Of a stretch of 8,611 nucleotides of DNA, positions 1 through 6,677 are shown piece after piece. Below the pieces are notes generated by a model, which saw only the letters and a list, made by a program, of their open reading frames with translations, had not been told where the DNA came from and ran no database searches. The translations under genes and the position numbers were made by a program. Source of the DNA: Planctomycetota bacterium (GTDB lineage: Bacteria; Planctomycetota; Planctomycetia; Pirellulales; UBA1268); assembly GCA_003670825.1 (NCBI GenBank), contig QWQL01000119.1:1-8611 (forward strand), given 5' to 3'. Each line of letters begins with the position of its first letter. The stretch's first letter is position 1.

Positions 1-1
1 G

Positions 2-229
2 CAGGATGCGGTGCCGGGCATGAAAATCCCGGTGTGGTTCAAGGCCCGTGAGGCCGGAGAGTTCGACATCGTGTGTGCCGAACTCTGCGGCTGGGGACAC
101 TATAAGATGAAGGGCCGCGTGACATTCGAGACGCGAGCCGAGTTTGATTCATGGCTCGAAAGAAAGTACGCCGAGCAGCAGGCCACGCAACCCCCGCCCG
201 AGGCCATCGACATGGCCCAGGCCGACTGA
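2..229 (+). CDS. coxB: Cytochrome c oxidase subunit II, C-terminal part (5' truncated by window)
   Basis: This is the last 75 codons of subunit II, the periplasmic electron-entry subunit that takes electrons from cytochrome c through its binuclear CuA centre. The fragment opens with QDAVPGM, the conserved stretch of the cupredoxin domain. It then carries the full CuA loop CAELCGWGHYKM (bases 74-109): both Cys, the Glu between them, the His and the Met ligands are present. About 38 residues follow the Met ligand. They end in a Pro/Ala/Gln-rich tail with no CxxCH heme c motif, so this subunit has no C-terminal fused cytochrome c. The N-terminal transmembrane hairpin and the third CuA-domain histidine must lie upstream of the window. 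The stop is 44 bases before the coxA start, consistent with one operon. Identification is firm; only the missing 5' part limits the description. Confidence 0.96.
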   Translation, partial: QDAVPGMKIPVWFKAREAGEFDIVCAELCGWGHYKMKGRVTFETRAEFDSWLERKYAEQQATQPPPEAIDMAQAD

Positions 230-259
230 ACCACTGATATGCCGCGTTTTTGCCGATCT

Positions 260-263
260 GGAG
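260..263 (+). promoter_or_regulatory. Ribosome binding site deciding the coxA start
   Basis: GGAG lies 10 bases upstream of the ATG at 274. This favours that ATG over the in-frame TTG at 250, which has no comparable site. Confidence 0.6.
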
Positions 264-273
264 ACCGCACCCC

Positions 274-2106
274 ATGACACCTCCGACCACCACGCTCACG
301 CCGACCATCGAATCGACCCACGTTCAGGGCACCCCGGCCGTGCATGGCCGCGCAAAGGGCGGCGGCGTTTCGGAGTTTCTCTCGACCTACGTGTTCTCCA
401 AAGACCACAAGGTGATCGGCCTGCAGTTTTTGTTCTCCACGCTCCTCTGGTTTTTGATCGGCGGGTTGCTGGCCCTCGCAGTGCGGTGGCAGGTCGCCTG
501 GCCCTGGTCCGACGTGCCCGTTATCGGCAAACTCTTTGCCCAAGAAGGCGGGCAGATGTCGCCAGAGTTTTACACCATGCTATTCACGATGCATGCGTCG
601 GTGATGATTTTTCTGGTGATCATCCCGATCCTTGCCGGTGCCTTCGGAAACTTTCTGATTCCGTTGATGATCGGCGCCGACGACATGGCGTTCCCAACGC
701 TCAACATGCTGTCGTACTGGTTCATGTGGCCTGCCTTCTTCGCCTTCGGTGCCAGCTTCTTCGTGGAAGGAGGGGCTGCCTCGGGAGGTTGGACGAGCTA
801 TCCACCGCTCTCCACCAACATGGCGTCATCGCCGGCGAGCGGGATGGGGCAGACGCTCTGGCTCGTCGGGCTCACGATGGTCGGCGTGTCGTCGATGCTG
901 GGCAGCGTGAACTACATGACCACCATCATCCTCATGCGGGCCCCCGGGATGACGATGTTCCGGCTGCCCATGACGATCTGGGCGATGTTCATCACCGCCA
1001 TCCTGCAGGCCTTCGCGCTGCCGGTGTTGACCGCCGCTGGCTTCATGCAACTCGCTGATCGGATGTTCGGCACGGGCTTCTTCACGCCCGAGGGAAACAT
1101 CGTCAACAACGCCCTCTCGGGCGCCGGTGGCGGCCAACCGCTGCTCTGGCAGCATCTCTTCTGGTTCTACAGCCACCCGGCCGTCTACATCATGATCCTC
1201 CCGGCGATGGGCATGGTGAGTGACATCCTCACGGTGTTCGCCCGCAAACCACTGTTCGGTTACCGACCGATGGTCTACTCCATCGCGGGTATCGCCGGCC
1301 TCGGATTCATCGTCTGGGGTCATCACATGTTCATGTCGGGAATGAACCCTGCCCTCGGCATCACCTTCATGGTGTCGACGATGATGATCGCCCTGCCGAG
1401 CGCGGTGAAGACGTTCAACTGGCTCGGGACGCTCTGGGCAGGCAAGATCCAGTTCACAACCTCGATGCTCTTTGCCCTGTCGTTCGTGTCGATGTTCATC
1501 ATCGGGGGACTGTCGGGCATCTTCATGGCCGCCACCCCGGTGGACATCTTCATTCACGACACGTACTTCATCGTGGCGCACTTCCACTACGTGCTCTTTG
1601 CCGGAACGGCCATGGGTGTCTGGTCGGCGATCTACTTCTGGTTTCCGAAAATGTTCGGCCGGATGATGAACGAGTTCTGGGGCAAAGTGCATTTCTTCCT
1701 GACGTTCATTTTTCTAAACGGCACGTTCTTCACCATGCACATCCTCGGCGCCGTCGGCTTCCCGCGGCGGCTCGCCGACGCCTATCACTACGAGACGTTC
1801 CACCACCTGCAACCGTTGAACGCCTTCATGACCTACTGCGCCATCGGGATGGTGGCCACGCAGATCATCTTCGCGGTCAACTTTATCTACAGCATGTTCT
1901 TCGGTCCCGTGGCGGGCCGGAACCCGTGGAATGCCAACACGCTGGAGTGGACTGCTCCGAGCCCGCCGGGCCACGGGAACTTCGACTACCAGCCGGTGGT
2001 CTACCGCGGCCCGTACGAATACTCCGTGCCGGGAGTGGAGAAGGATCACCTGATGCAGACCGACCCCCCGAATGCGGCTGCCGCTGCGGCCGCGGCCTCA
2101 CACTAA
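274..2106 (+). CDS. coxA: Cytochrome c oxidase subunit I (A2-type heme-copper oxidase)
   Basis: This is the catalytic membrane subunit (610 aa) that reduces O2 to water and pumps protons, binding heme a, heme a3 and CuB. Ligands seen: H107 (heme a, in FTMHASVMIF), H301 with cross-linking Y305 (CuB, in YSHPAVY), H350/H351 (CuB), H436 (heme a3) and H438 (heme a). D-channel residues N126, D137 and N144 are kept, and K-channel K379 is present with S376 in place of the usual Thr. The helix VI motif is YSHPAV, so the Glu of A1-type enzymes (HPEVY) is Ala303 and the Tyr-Ser pair typical of the A2 subfamily is present. The protein is somewhat longer than the usual ~550 aa, through an N-terminal extension and a C-terminal tail ending in an Ala run. 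It follows coxB by 44 bases. I start at ATG 274 because of the GGAG at 260-263. Confidence 0.98.
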   Translation: MTPPTTTLTPTIESTHVQGTPAVHGRAKGGGVSEFLSTYVFSKDHKVIGLQFLFSTLLWFLIGGLLALAVRWQVAWPWSDVPVIGKLFAQEGGQMSPEFYTMLFTMHASVMIFLVIIPILAGAFGNFLIPLMIGADDMAFPTLNMLSYWFMWPAFFAFGASFFVEGGAASGGWTSYPPLSTNMASSPASGMGQTLWLVGLTMVGVSSMLGSVNYMTTIILMRAPGMTMFRLPMTIWAMFITAILQAFALPVLTAAGFMQLADRMFGTGFFTPEGNIVNNALSGAGGGQPLLWQHLFWFYSHPAVYIMILPAMGMVSDILTVFARKPLFGYRPMVYSIAGIAGLGFIVWGHHMFMSGMNPALGITFMVSTMMIALPSAVKTFNWLGTLWAGKIQFTTSMLFALSFVSMFIIGGLSGIFMAATPVDIFIHDTYFIVAHFHYVLFAGTAMGVWSAIYFWFPKMFGRMMNEFWGKVHFFLTFIFLNGTFFTMHILGAVGFPRRLADAYHYETFHHLQPLNAFMTYCAIGMVATQIIFAVNFIYSMFFGPVAGRNPWNANTLEWTAPSPPGHGNFDYQPVVYRGPYEYSVPGVEKDHLMQTDPPNAAAAAAAASH

Positions 2107-2278
2107 GAGGGGTGCACGTCAACCAGCCAAGGCCGGCTCCGGGACCGGCAGAAGTCTCCTTGCAGAGATAGTTCGCGCGACCTGGAGCCAAGGGGCGAAG
2201 CCGCTATGAGCGAAATCTCGAACGCTCGCCCGCCAGTTTCTCCGCCTGTCGCTCGCTAGGACCGCCTCTTTTTCAAGT
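2107..2278. other. Spacer between coxA and ctaA
   Basis: This 172-base gap is the longest in the cluster, and I found no credible coding frame in it. It holds a small GC hairpin (2132-2149) and an inverted pair GAGCGA (2208-2213) / TCGCTC (2249-2254). It also shares short motifs with the spacer at 7190-7331: CGAACGCTCGC at 2219-2229 and a GGAGCC-NN-GGG-like string starting at 2184. No clear -35/-10 pair or strong Shine-Dalgarno precedes ctaA; AGGA at 2258-2261 is 17 bases from the start, which is far. The spacer may hold an internal promoter or processing site, or a relic of a dispersed repeat; the sequence does not decide. Confidence 0.5.
2132..2149 (+). other. Small GC hairpin downstream of coxA
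   Basis: GCCGG (2132-2136) pairs with CCGGC (2145-2149) across an 8-base loop, 26 bases after the coxA stop. No T-run follows, so it is not a canonical Rho-independent terminator. It could stabilise a 3' end or be chance in GC-rich DNA. Confidence 0.25.
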
Positions 2279-3268
2279 ATGAAAGCCACCTTCTTCAACT
2301 GGACGCATCTGATCGCCTGCCTGCTCGTGGTGGTGACGGCGGTGCTATTGTCGTTTGGAGCGCTCGTGACGACGTACGAGGCTGCGATGGCGGTGCCCGA
2401 CTGGCCGGCGACCTACGGCCACAACATGTTTCTGTTTCCGCTGGCCGAGTGGCTGCATGGGCCGTGGGATCTGTTTCTGGAGCACGGGCACCGGCTGTTG
2501 GGGGCTCTCGCCGGCATCATCACGCTGCTGCTCGCCGGCGTTGCCTGGCGGTCGGCGACCCGGCCGGCGGTGCGCTGGCTGGCGGTCGCCGCCGTCGCGC
2601 TGGTGGTCGTGCAGGGAGTCCTAGGCGGCGCCCGTGTGTTGCTCGACGACAAGACGGTGGCCAAGGTTCACGCCTGCACCGGTCCGCTGTTTTTCGCCGT
2701 AGCGGTGGCGGTGGCGGCGTTGTCGCGGCGGACGTCGCCAGATCATGGTCCCACGACGCGGGTACCGGTGGCCCTGCTCGTAGCCTCCTATCTCCAGCTT
2801 GTCGCCGGGGCACAGCTGCGGCACCTCGATGCCACGGTCGAGCCGTCCACCTTTCAACTGCTCGTCGGCCTCCACATCGTGGGGGCCGTGGCGGTGACCG
2901 TGTTGGCTGCCGTCGCCGCCGCCACGGTTGGCGCCGGCGGCTCAACGTCGGCCCGCCGCTCAACGTCGGCCAGCCGCTGGGCGAAGGGCATCGTGATCGT
3001 CGTCGGGCTGCAACTGCTTCTCGGTGTCGCCGCGTGGGTGGCCAACTGGGGCATGCCCTCCGGGCTGCTGCCCGAGTCGTGGCAGCTCACCGAGCCACTC
3101 CGGGCCCGGAGCGGGTGGAACGCGGTCGTGGTCACCGGGCATGTGGTGCTGGGAATGATGATCCTCGGCGCGTCGGTCGTGCTCACGATCGAGGTCGGTG
3201 CTTGGGGTCGGTCGGTCACCCGCCGCGGTGCGGCCGATACCGCCGCCGCGGGAAGGGCCTTCGCATGA
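2279..3268 (+). CDS. ctaA: Heme A synthase (CtaA/COX15 family)
   Basis: CtaA is an integral membrane enzyme that oxidises the C8 methyl of heme O to a formyl group, giving heme A for subunit I. The 329-aa length is normal for the family. The two-fold four-helix layout and the expected heme ligands are visible: the E-x-x-H-R motif E68..H71 (EHGHRLLG), H131 (KVHACTG), H199 (GLHIVGA) and H288 (TGHVVLG). The signature near the first loop, LVTTYEAAMAVPDWP, is the family's GLxxPDWP-type motif. The first periplasmic loop lacks the Cys pair of Bacillus CtaA, so disulfide-linked behaviour is not expected there. The cytoplasmic linker between the two halves carries a short tandem duplication (2941-2976). 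The start has no strong ribosome binding site. The end overlaps ctaB by ATGA, implying translational coupling. Confidence 0.93.
   Translation: MKATFFNWTHLIACLLVVVTAVLLSFGALVTTYEAAMAVPDWPATYGHNMFLFPLAEWLHGPWDLFLEHGHRLLGALAGIITLLLAGVAWRSATRPAVRWLAVAAVALVVVQGVLGGARVLLDDKTVAKVHACTGPLFFAVAVAVAALSRRTSPDHGPTTRVPVALLVASYLQLVAGAQLRHLDATVEPSTFQLLVGLHIVGAVAVTVLAAVAAATVGAGGSTSARRSTSASRWAKGIVIVVGLQLLLGVAAWVANWGMPSGLLPESWQLTEPLRARSGWNAVVVTGHVVLGMMILGASVVLTIEVGAWGRSVTRRGAADTAAAGRAFA
2941..2976 (+). repeat. 18-base tandem duplication inside ctaA
   Basis: Two adjacent copies of CTCAACGTCGGCCCGCCG (2941-2958 and 2959-2976) differ at one base. In the ctaA frame this gives STSARR (residues 222-227) followed by STSASR (228-233), in the hydrophilic linker between the two four-helix halves. 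The frame is preserved, so it is a tolerated duplication and not a disruption. Confidence 0.85.
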
Positions 3269-4239
3269 CGCCCCCGCCGGCCAGCGTTGAACTCGTGCCG
3301 TCGTCGACCCTGGCCTGCGGGACGGTCGAGCGGGTGGCGGCAGTTTCGGGCTCGGCCTTGTGGGCTGCGGATCTCTCGAGCCTCACCAGGCCGCGGATCG
3401 CCGTGATGGTGCTGGCGACGGTCGTGACCTCGATGTGGCTGACCGGCGGTCGTCCGGAGCATGCCGGTGCGGCCGTCGTGCTGCTGGTGGGCACGGCGCT
3501 CGTCGCCGCGAGCTCGAGTGTCGCCAACCAGATCCTGGAGCGGTCGACCGATCGCCGGATGAAGCGGACTGCCTCCCGGCCGATCGCGGCAGGTCGGCTC
3601 TCGCCCCGCGACGCCTGGGTGATCGCGGCCGCGTCGTTGGGTGTCGGCGTGGCCGCGATCGTCGCAAGCGCGGGCTGGCGGCCGGCGGCTGCCGCTGCCG
3701 CCACGTGGCTTTTGTATGTGGCGCTCTACACGCCGCTCAAGCGGATCACACCGCTGAATACCGCCGTCGGCGCCGTGGCGGGAGCTCTGCCAGTCGCCAT
3801 CGGCTGGCTGGCTGCCAACGGTCCGGAGCGGCTGGCGGCCGGTGATGCCAGGGGCGGCCTCGCGGTCGCCGCCCTGGCCACGGTGCTCTACCTCTGGCAG
3901 TTTCCGCACTTCATGGCCATCGCCTGGCTCTACCGGGGGCAGTATGCCGCGGCTGGGCTGCGAATGCTGACGGTCGTCGATCCTTCTGGTCTGCGGGCGG
4001 GCGGACAGTCGCTGGCGGCGGCGCTCGCCATGGTCCCTGCGAGCCTGGTGCTTGCGGTGCCGTCGGGCAGCATCCGGCTTTTTCTGGCGGCAGCGGTCGC
4101 CTCGATCGTTTATGGTGTGGCCGCGGCCAGGTTCGCCGTCCGGCGTGACGACGCCTCCGCCCGCGCGCTCCTGTTCACCTCGCTCGGGTCCCTGCTCGGC
4201 CTGCTCACCGCCGCCGTCGCGTTCGGCAGGCCCGTCTGA
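3265..4239 (+). CDS. ctaB: Protoheme IX farnesyltransferase (heme O synthase)
   Basis: CtaB is a UbiA-superfamily membrane prenyltransferase that adds a farnesyl group from farnesyl diphosphate to heme B, making heme O, the substrate of CtaA. The 324-aa product has the first prenyl-diphosphate/Mg2+ motif as N88-x3-E92-x3-D96, in NQILERSTDRRMKRT followed by ASRPIAAG. This is the COX10 form, where the middle acid is Glu. Further family features follow: YTPLKR, the LWQFPHFMAIAW segment and YRGQYAAAGLRML, with a typical set of hydrophobic helices. The N-terminal ~35 residues are a less conserved cytoplasmic extension. The ATG at 3265 overlaps the ctaA stop (ATGA), so the two heme-modifying enzymes are probably translated together. 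The frame stays open far upstream inside ctaA, but that part is out of register with any family feature, so the overlap start is preferred. Confidence 0.95.
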   Translation: MTPPPASVELVPSSTLACGTVERVAAVSGSALWAADLSSLTRPRIAVMVLATVVTSMWLTGGRPEHAGAAVVLLVGTALVAASSSVANQILERSTDRRMKRTASRPIAAGRLSPRDAWVIAAASLGVGVAAIVASAGWRPAAAAAATWLLYVALYTPLKRITPLNTAVGAVAGALPVAIGWLAANGPERLAAGDARGGLAVAALATVLYLWQFPHFMAIAWLYRGQYAAAGLRMLTVVDPSGLRAGGQSLAAALAMVPASLVLAVPSGSIRLFLAAAVASIVYGVAAARFAVRRDDASARALLFTSLGSLLGLLTAAVAFGRPV

Positions 4240-4267
4240 TCGCATCCCGTTTCTCAGAGTGACGACC

Positions 4268-5368
4268 ATGACCTCTTCCGCCGTTTCGATCCCCCACGGA
4301 CACGACCACGGTCACGCCGGCCACGGTGATGACCATGGTCACGGGCACGTGACCCTGCAGTACCAGCCCGGCCTGCCACTTTCCCGCGGCAAGCTGATCA
4401 TGTGGCTGTTCCTATCGACAGAGATCATGTTTTTTGCGGCGTTACTCGGGAGCTACGTCGTGCTTCGCTTCGGTGCGCCGATCTGGCCGAAGCCCCACCA
4501 TGTGCACCTTAGCGAGCCGATTGGGGCGTTCAACACGTTCGTGCTGATCTGCTCCAGCGTGTCGATCGTGCTCGCACTCGAGGCAGCCCGTGCCAACAAG
4601 GTTCGGCTCGCGAAGGTGTGGATGGTGCTGACATTCCTGCTGGGAGGCCTGTTTCTCGGCGTGAAGGGCTACGAGTACTCCGCCAAGTTCTCGCATGGGA
4701 TCTATCCGGTCGCTCCTCGTGGGAGGATCTACGAGCGCCCCGACCTGTACTACGGATCGGCTGTCCGCGGGCGGCTCGAGGCCCTGCGCCGCGAGCCCAC
4801 AGACTCGTGGCAGTTGATGCGGTACTCGTGGGCCGTCAGGTGGCACGGGTCACCGCAGGGAGCGGCGCTGGCTGGATGGAAGGAGCCCGAGACCTACGAC
4901 CGTCTCAAGGAACTCGATGAGGCGGCCGAGACGGCGCTGACGGCGGAGCAGGTTGCCGGTCGCCGGCAACTGCAGCAGATTCAAAAGATGGTGCTCAATC
5001 CCGACCAGCAAGCCTTCGACATGGCGGTGGTGGCTGACCAGGTGATGCCGCTGCCCGCCGAAGGGGCCGACCACGGCACCGACCACGGGAATCCGGAGGG
5101 CGGCCATGGGGCCCACGGCCTCAACGACGTGTTTCCGTGGCTGAAACTTCCTGCCGTGATCCCCGGCGGTTGCATGTGGGCGAGCACCTACTTCCTGCTC
5201 ACCGGCTTCCATGCGGTTCACGTGATCGTCGGCCTGATCGTGTTCGCGGTGCTGCTCTCGTATCGACTCGACGCGAAGCGGGCCGGAATGATCGAGAACG
5301 CTGGGCTCTATTGGCACTTCGTCGACCTGGTATGGATCTTCATGTTCCCGCTCCTTTACCTGTTCTGA
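4268..5368 (+). CDS. coxC: Cytochrome c oxidase subunit III with large hydrophilic insertion
   Basis: Subunit III stabilises the catalytic core and supports proton uptake. Family motifs are clear: STEIMFFAALLGSYVVLRF (residues 50-68, with the conserved Glu52), GVKGYEYSAKF (131-141), LTGFHAVHVIVGL (311-323) and the C-terminal YWHFVDLVWIFMF (348-360). At 366 aa it is far longer than the usual ~200-270. The excess is a His-rich N-terminus (residues 10-27, alternating His with Gly/Asp) and a charged segment at about 145-290. That segment includes a probable helical stretch (205-245) and a second His/Gly/Asp-rich run (266-284), placed between transmembrane helices. The start at 4268 lies 28 bases after ctaB, with AGAG (4256-4259) as a weak ribosome binding site. 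The frame is open further upstream inside ctaB, but that part is not subunit III. The stop is 7 bases before coxD. Confidence 0.95.
   Translation: MTSSAVSIPHGHDHGHAGHGDDHGHGHVTLQYQPGLPLSRGKLIMWLFLSTEIMFFAALLGSYVVLRFGAPIWPKPHHVHLSEPIGAFNTFVLICSSVSIVLALEAARANKVRLAKVWMVLTFLLGGLFLGVKGYEYSAKFSHGIYPVAPRGRIYERPDLYYGSAVRGRLEALRREPTDSWQLMRYSWAVRWHGSPQGAALAGWKEPETYDRLKELDEAAETALTAEQVAGRRQLQQIQKMVLNPDQQAFDMAVVADQVMPLPAEGADHGTDHGNPEGGHGAHGLNDVFPWLKLPAVIPGGCMWASTYFLLTGFHAVHVIVGLIVFAVLLSYRLDAKRAGMIENAGLYWHFVDLVWIFMFPLLYLF
4304..4343 (+). repeat. Imperfect direct repeat coding the His-rich N-terminus of CoxC
   Basis: GACCACGGTCACG (4304-4316) recurs as GACCATGGTCACG (4331-4343) with one difference. It encodes the DHGH units of the His-rich run. 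Such repeats suggest expansion by slippage or small duplications. Confidence 0.55.
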
Positions 5369-5370
5369 GG
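5367..5370 (+). promoter_or_regulatory. Ribosome binding site of coxD within the coxC stop
   Basis: GAGG overlaps the coxC TGA stop and sits 5 bases before the coxD ATG at 5376, a layout that favours coupled translation of subunits III and IV. Confidence 0.6.
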
Positions 5371-5375
5371 TTCTC

Positions 5376-5885
5376 ATGTCTGACCACGGCGGATCCAGTC
5401 ACGGCCCCGTCACCCGCTCGGGTGAATCGGCTGACGAGGCGCTCCACCACTCGATCGAAGCCAGGCACGATGGTCATGATGATCATGGCGGCCACGATGG
5501 CCACGGCGGGATCGGCAAGTACCTGCTCGTGTTCCTCCTCCTCTGCGGACTGACGACGCTCTCCTTCTTCACCTACTCGGCGGCCTGGCCCTGGCGGGAC
5601 CAACCCCAGGTTGGCTGGGCCTTCATGATGGCCGTGTCCTGCACGAAGGCGATGCTCGTGATCCTGTTCTTCATGCACGTCTGGTGGGAGGCGAACTGGA
5701 AGTACGTGCTCACCATCCCGGCCGCGATGATGGCGCTGTTCCTGGCCATCATGCTCATCCCCGACGTCGGCATGCGGAATCGGATGGTGTCGCAGGAACG
5801 GGCGCTTCACATGGCCCGTGGGTCCGACCTCAAACTGCTCGAGCAGGCCGCGGCCGAGAATCCGCTCGCGGCGCAGGCGCATTGA
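5376..5885 (+). CDS. coxD: Cytochrome c oxidase subunit IV, caa3-type family
   Basis: This 169-aa protein fits the prokaryotic subunit IV family of caa3-type oxidases (COX4_pro): three transmembrane helices at about 48-67, 79-101 and 107-130, with the family-like segment KAMLVILFFMHVWWEANWKY in helix II. These small subunits pack against subunits I and III and probably help stability; they hold no cofactor. The first ~45 residues are hydrophilic and His/Asp/Gly-rich (residues 31-45), matching the His-rich N-terminus of CoxC. A 39-residue polar tail follows helix III. The order coxC-coxD with a 7-base gap is the classical layout. Family length is usually ~100-110 aa, so the extra comes from both termini. 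Family placement is confident; the role of the His-rich part is unknown. Confidence 0.9.
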   Translation: MSDHGGSSHGPVTRSGESADEALHHSIEARHDGHDDHGGHDGHGGIGKYLLVFLLLCGLTTLSFFTYSAAWPWRDQPQVGWAFMMAVSCTKAMLVILFFMHVWWEANWKYVLTIPAAMMALFLAIMLIPDVGMRNRMVSQERALHMARGSDLKLLEQAAAENPLAAQAH

Positions 5886-5910
5886 CCTATGGTGGTGGCG
5901 ATGGTTGCCC

Positions 5911-5914
5911 GGAG
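5911..5914 (+). promoter_or_regulatory. Ribosome binding site deciding the SCO gene start
   Basis: GGAG is 10 bases before the ATG at 5925. The in-frame ATGs at 5889 and 5901 have no comparable site, and the one at 5934 is too far from this one. Confidence 0.5.
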
Positions 5915-5924
5915 TCTTCTTCCC

Positions 5925-6677
5925 ATGAACACCATGCCCGGAAGCCAAAGAAGCTTTCATCGGCGGCGGAGGCACGGAGTGGTGCTCAGTGGGCAGGCCC
6001 ATCCCGGTTGTCTGGAAGTCGGCACTGCGGCCTGGATGCTGTGGCCGGGTGTGGTCGGCCTCGCGCTGGTAGCCGCGGTTGGATGTGCGAGGCCCGCACC
6101 GCTGAGGGAAACTGAGGAGCCCTCGCGACCCACCCCCGTGGCCGGAAGGCTGGAGGTGGACGAGGCTGAGGTGCCGAAGCTCTCCGATGTGCCTTTCACG
6201 CTCCGGGATCAGACGGGTGCCGAGTTTTCCTCGTCGGAACTCGAGGGTCGGGTCTGGATGGGGGCCATCTTTTTTGCCAACTGTCCTGGACCATGCTTTC
6301 GTGAGAACCAGGCGATCGCCGACATCCTCCGCAGGATTGACGACCCCGACTTTCTCGTCGTGAGCCTGACCTGCGACCCTGAGAACGACACGCCCGAGGC
6401 ACTGGCTCACTATGCCGCCCGGTTCGAGGCAGACCCTGACCGGTGGAAGTTTCTCACCGGCGACCTGAAACTCATCGAGCGCGTGGGGCAGAAGGTGTTC
6501 CGGCTGCCGGTGGAGTTGGGGGTGCACTCGGAGCGGGGCGTGGTGTTTGACCGCCAGGGCCGGCTCCGGGGGGGCTACCATCTGCTGCAGCCCGACCGCG
6601 TGGAGCTGCTCGAGAAACTGATTCGCGAGGTGCTCGCCGAGCAGGCGGATGCCGCAGCCGCGGGAATCGTGCCATGA
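5925..6677 (+). CDS. SCO1/SenC-family copper chaperone, probable lipoprotein
   Basis: SCO proteins are membrane-anchored thioredoxin-fold proteins that deliver copper to, or reduce, the CuA site of oxidase subunit II. This one (250 aa from ATG 5925) has the CxxxC copper/redox motif C120-P-G-P-C124 in FFANCPGPCFREN. The third ligand His is probably H201 (GVHSERGVVFDRQG), 77 residues after the second Cys, in the family range. VVSLTCDPENDTPEAL is the usual SVDPxxDTPxxL segment, here with an extra Cys before the Asp. A basic N-terminus precedes a hydrophobic stretch ending AAVGC, with Cys54 as a plausible lipobox cysteine, followed by a Pro-rich linker. The start is chosen from GGAG at 5911-5914; ATG 5889 would add 12 residues. 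The gene follows coxD and overlaps the DUF420 gene by ATGA, which ties it to oxidase assembly. Confidence 0.93.
   Translation: MNTMPGSQRSFHRRRRHGVVLSGQAHPGCLEVGTAAWMLWPGVVGLALVAAVGCARPAPLRETEEPSRPTPVAGRLEVDEAEVPKLSDVPFTLRDQTGAEFSSSELEGRVWMGAIFFANCPGPCFRENQAIADILRRIDDPDFLVVSLTCDPENDTPEALAHYAARFEADPDRWKFLTGDLKLIERVGQKVFRLPVELGVHSERGVVFDRQGRLRGGYHLLQPDRVELLEKLIREVLAEQADAAAAGIVP

Noticed and set aside
250..273. Alternative coxA start at TTG 250
   Set aside because: TTG is a weak start and lacks a ribosome binding site, whereas ATG 274 has GGAG 10 bases upstream.
826..1692. 288-codon minus-strand open frame opposite coxA
   Set aside because: Its composition is dominated by His, Arg, Glu and Asp, the complement of membrane-protein codons. 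It is a shadow of coxA.
2054..2106. Poly-Ala tail of CoxA as a frameshift or assembly error
   Set aside because: The frame stays intact to a normal stop, and low-complexity Ala tails are tolerated at the cytoplasmic end of subunit I.
2132..2149. Rho-independent terminator after coxA
   Set aside because: The stem is only 5 base pairs with an 8-base loop and no following T-run, so it was kept only as a low-confidence hairpin.
4052..4267. Upstream extension of the coxC reading frame into ctaB
   Set aside because: The extra residues are Arg/Ser/Pro-rich, overlap conserved ctaB sequence and show no subunit III similarity. The ATG at 4268 is a natural start.
2854..4269. 471-codon open frame on the minus strand opposite ctaA and ctaB
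   Set aside because: The translation is Arg/Gly/His/Pro-rich with no hydrophobic core or family motif. It mirrors two well-identified genes, as is usual in GC-rich DNA.
5889..5924. Alternative SCO start at ATG 5889
   Set aside because: No Shine-Dalgarno precedes it; ATG 5925 has GGAG at a good distance. It remains possible and would add only 12 residues.
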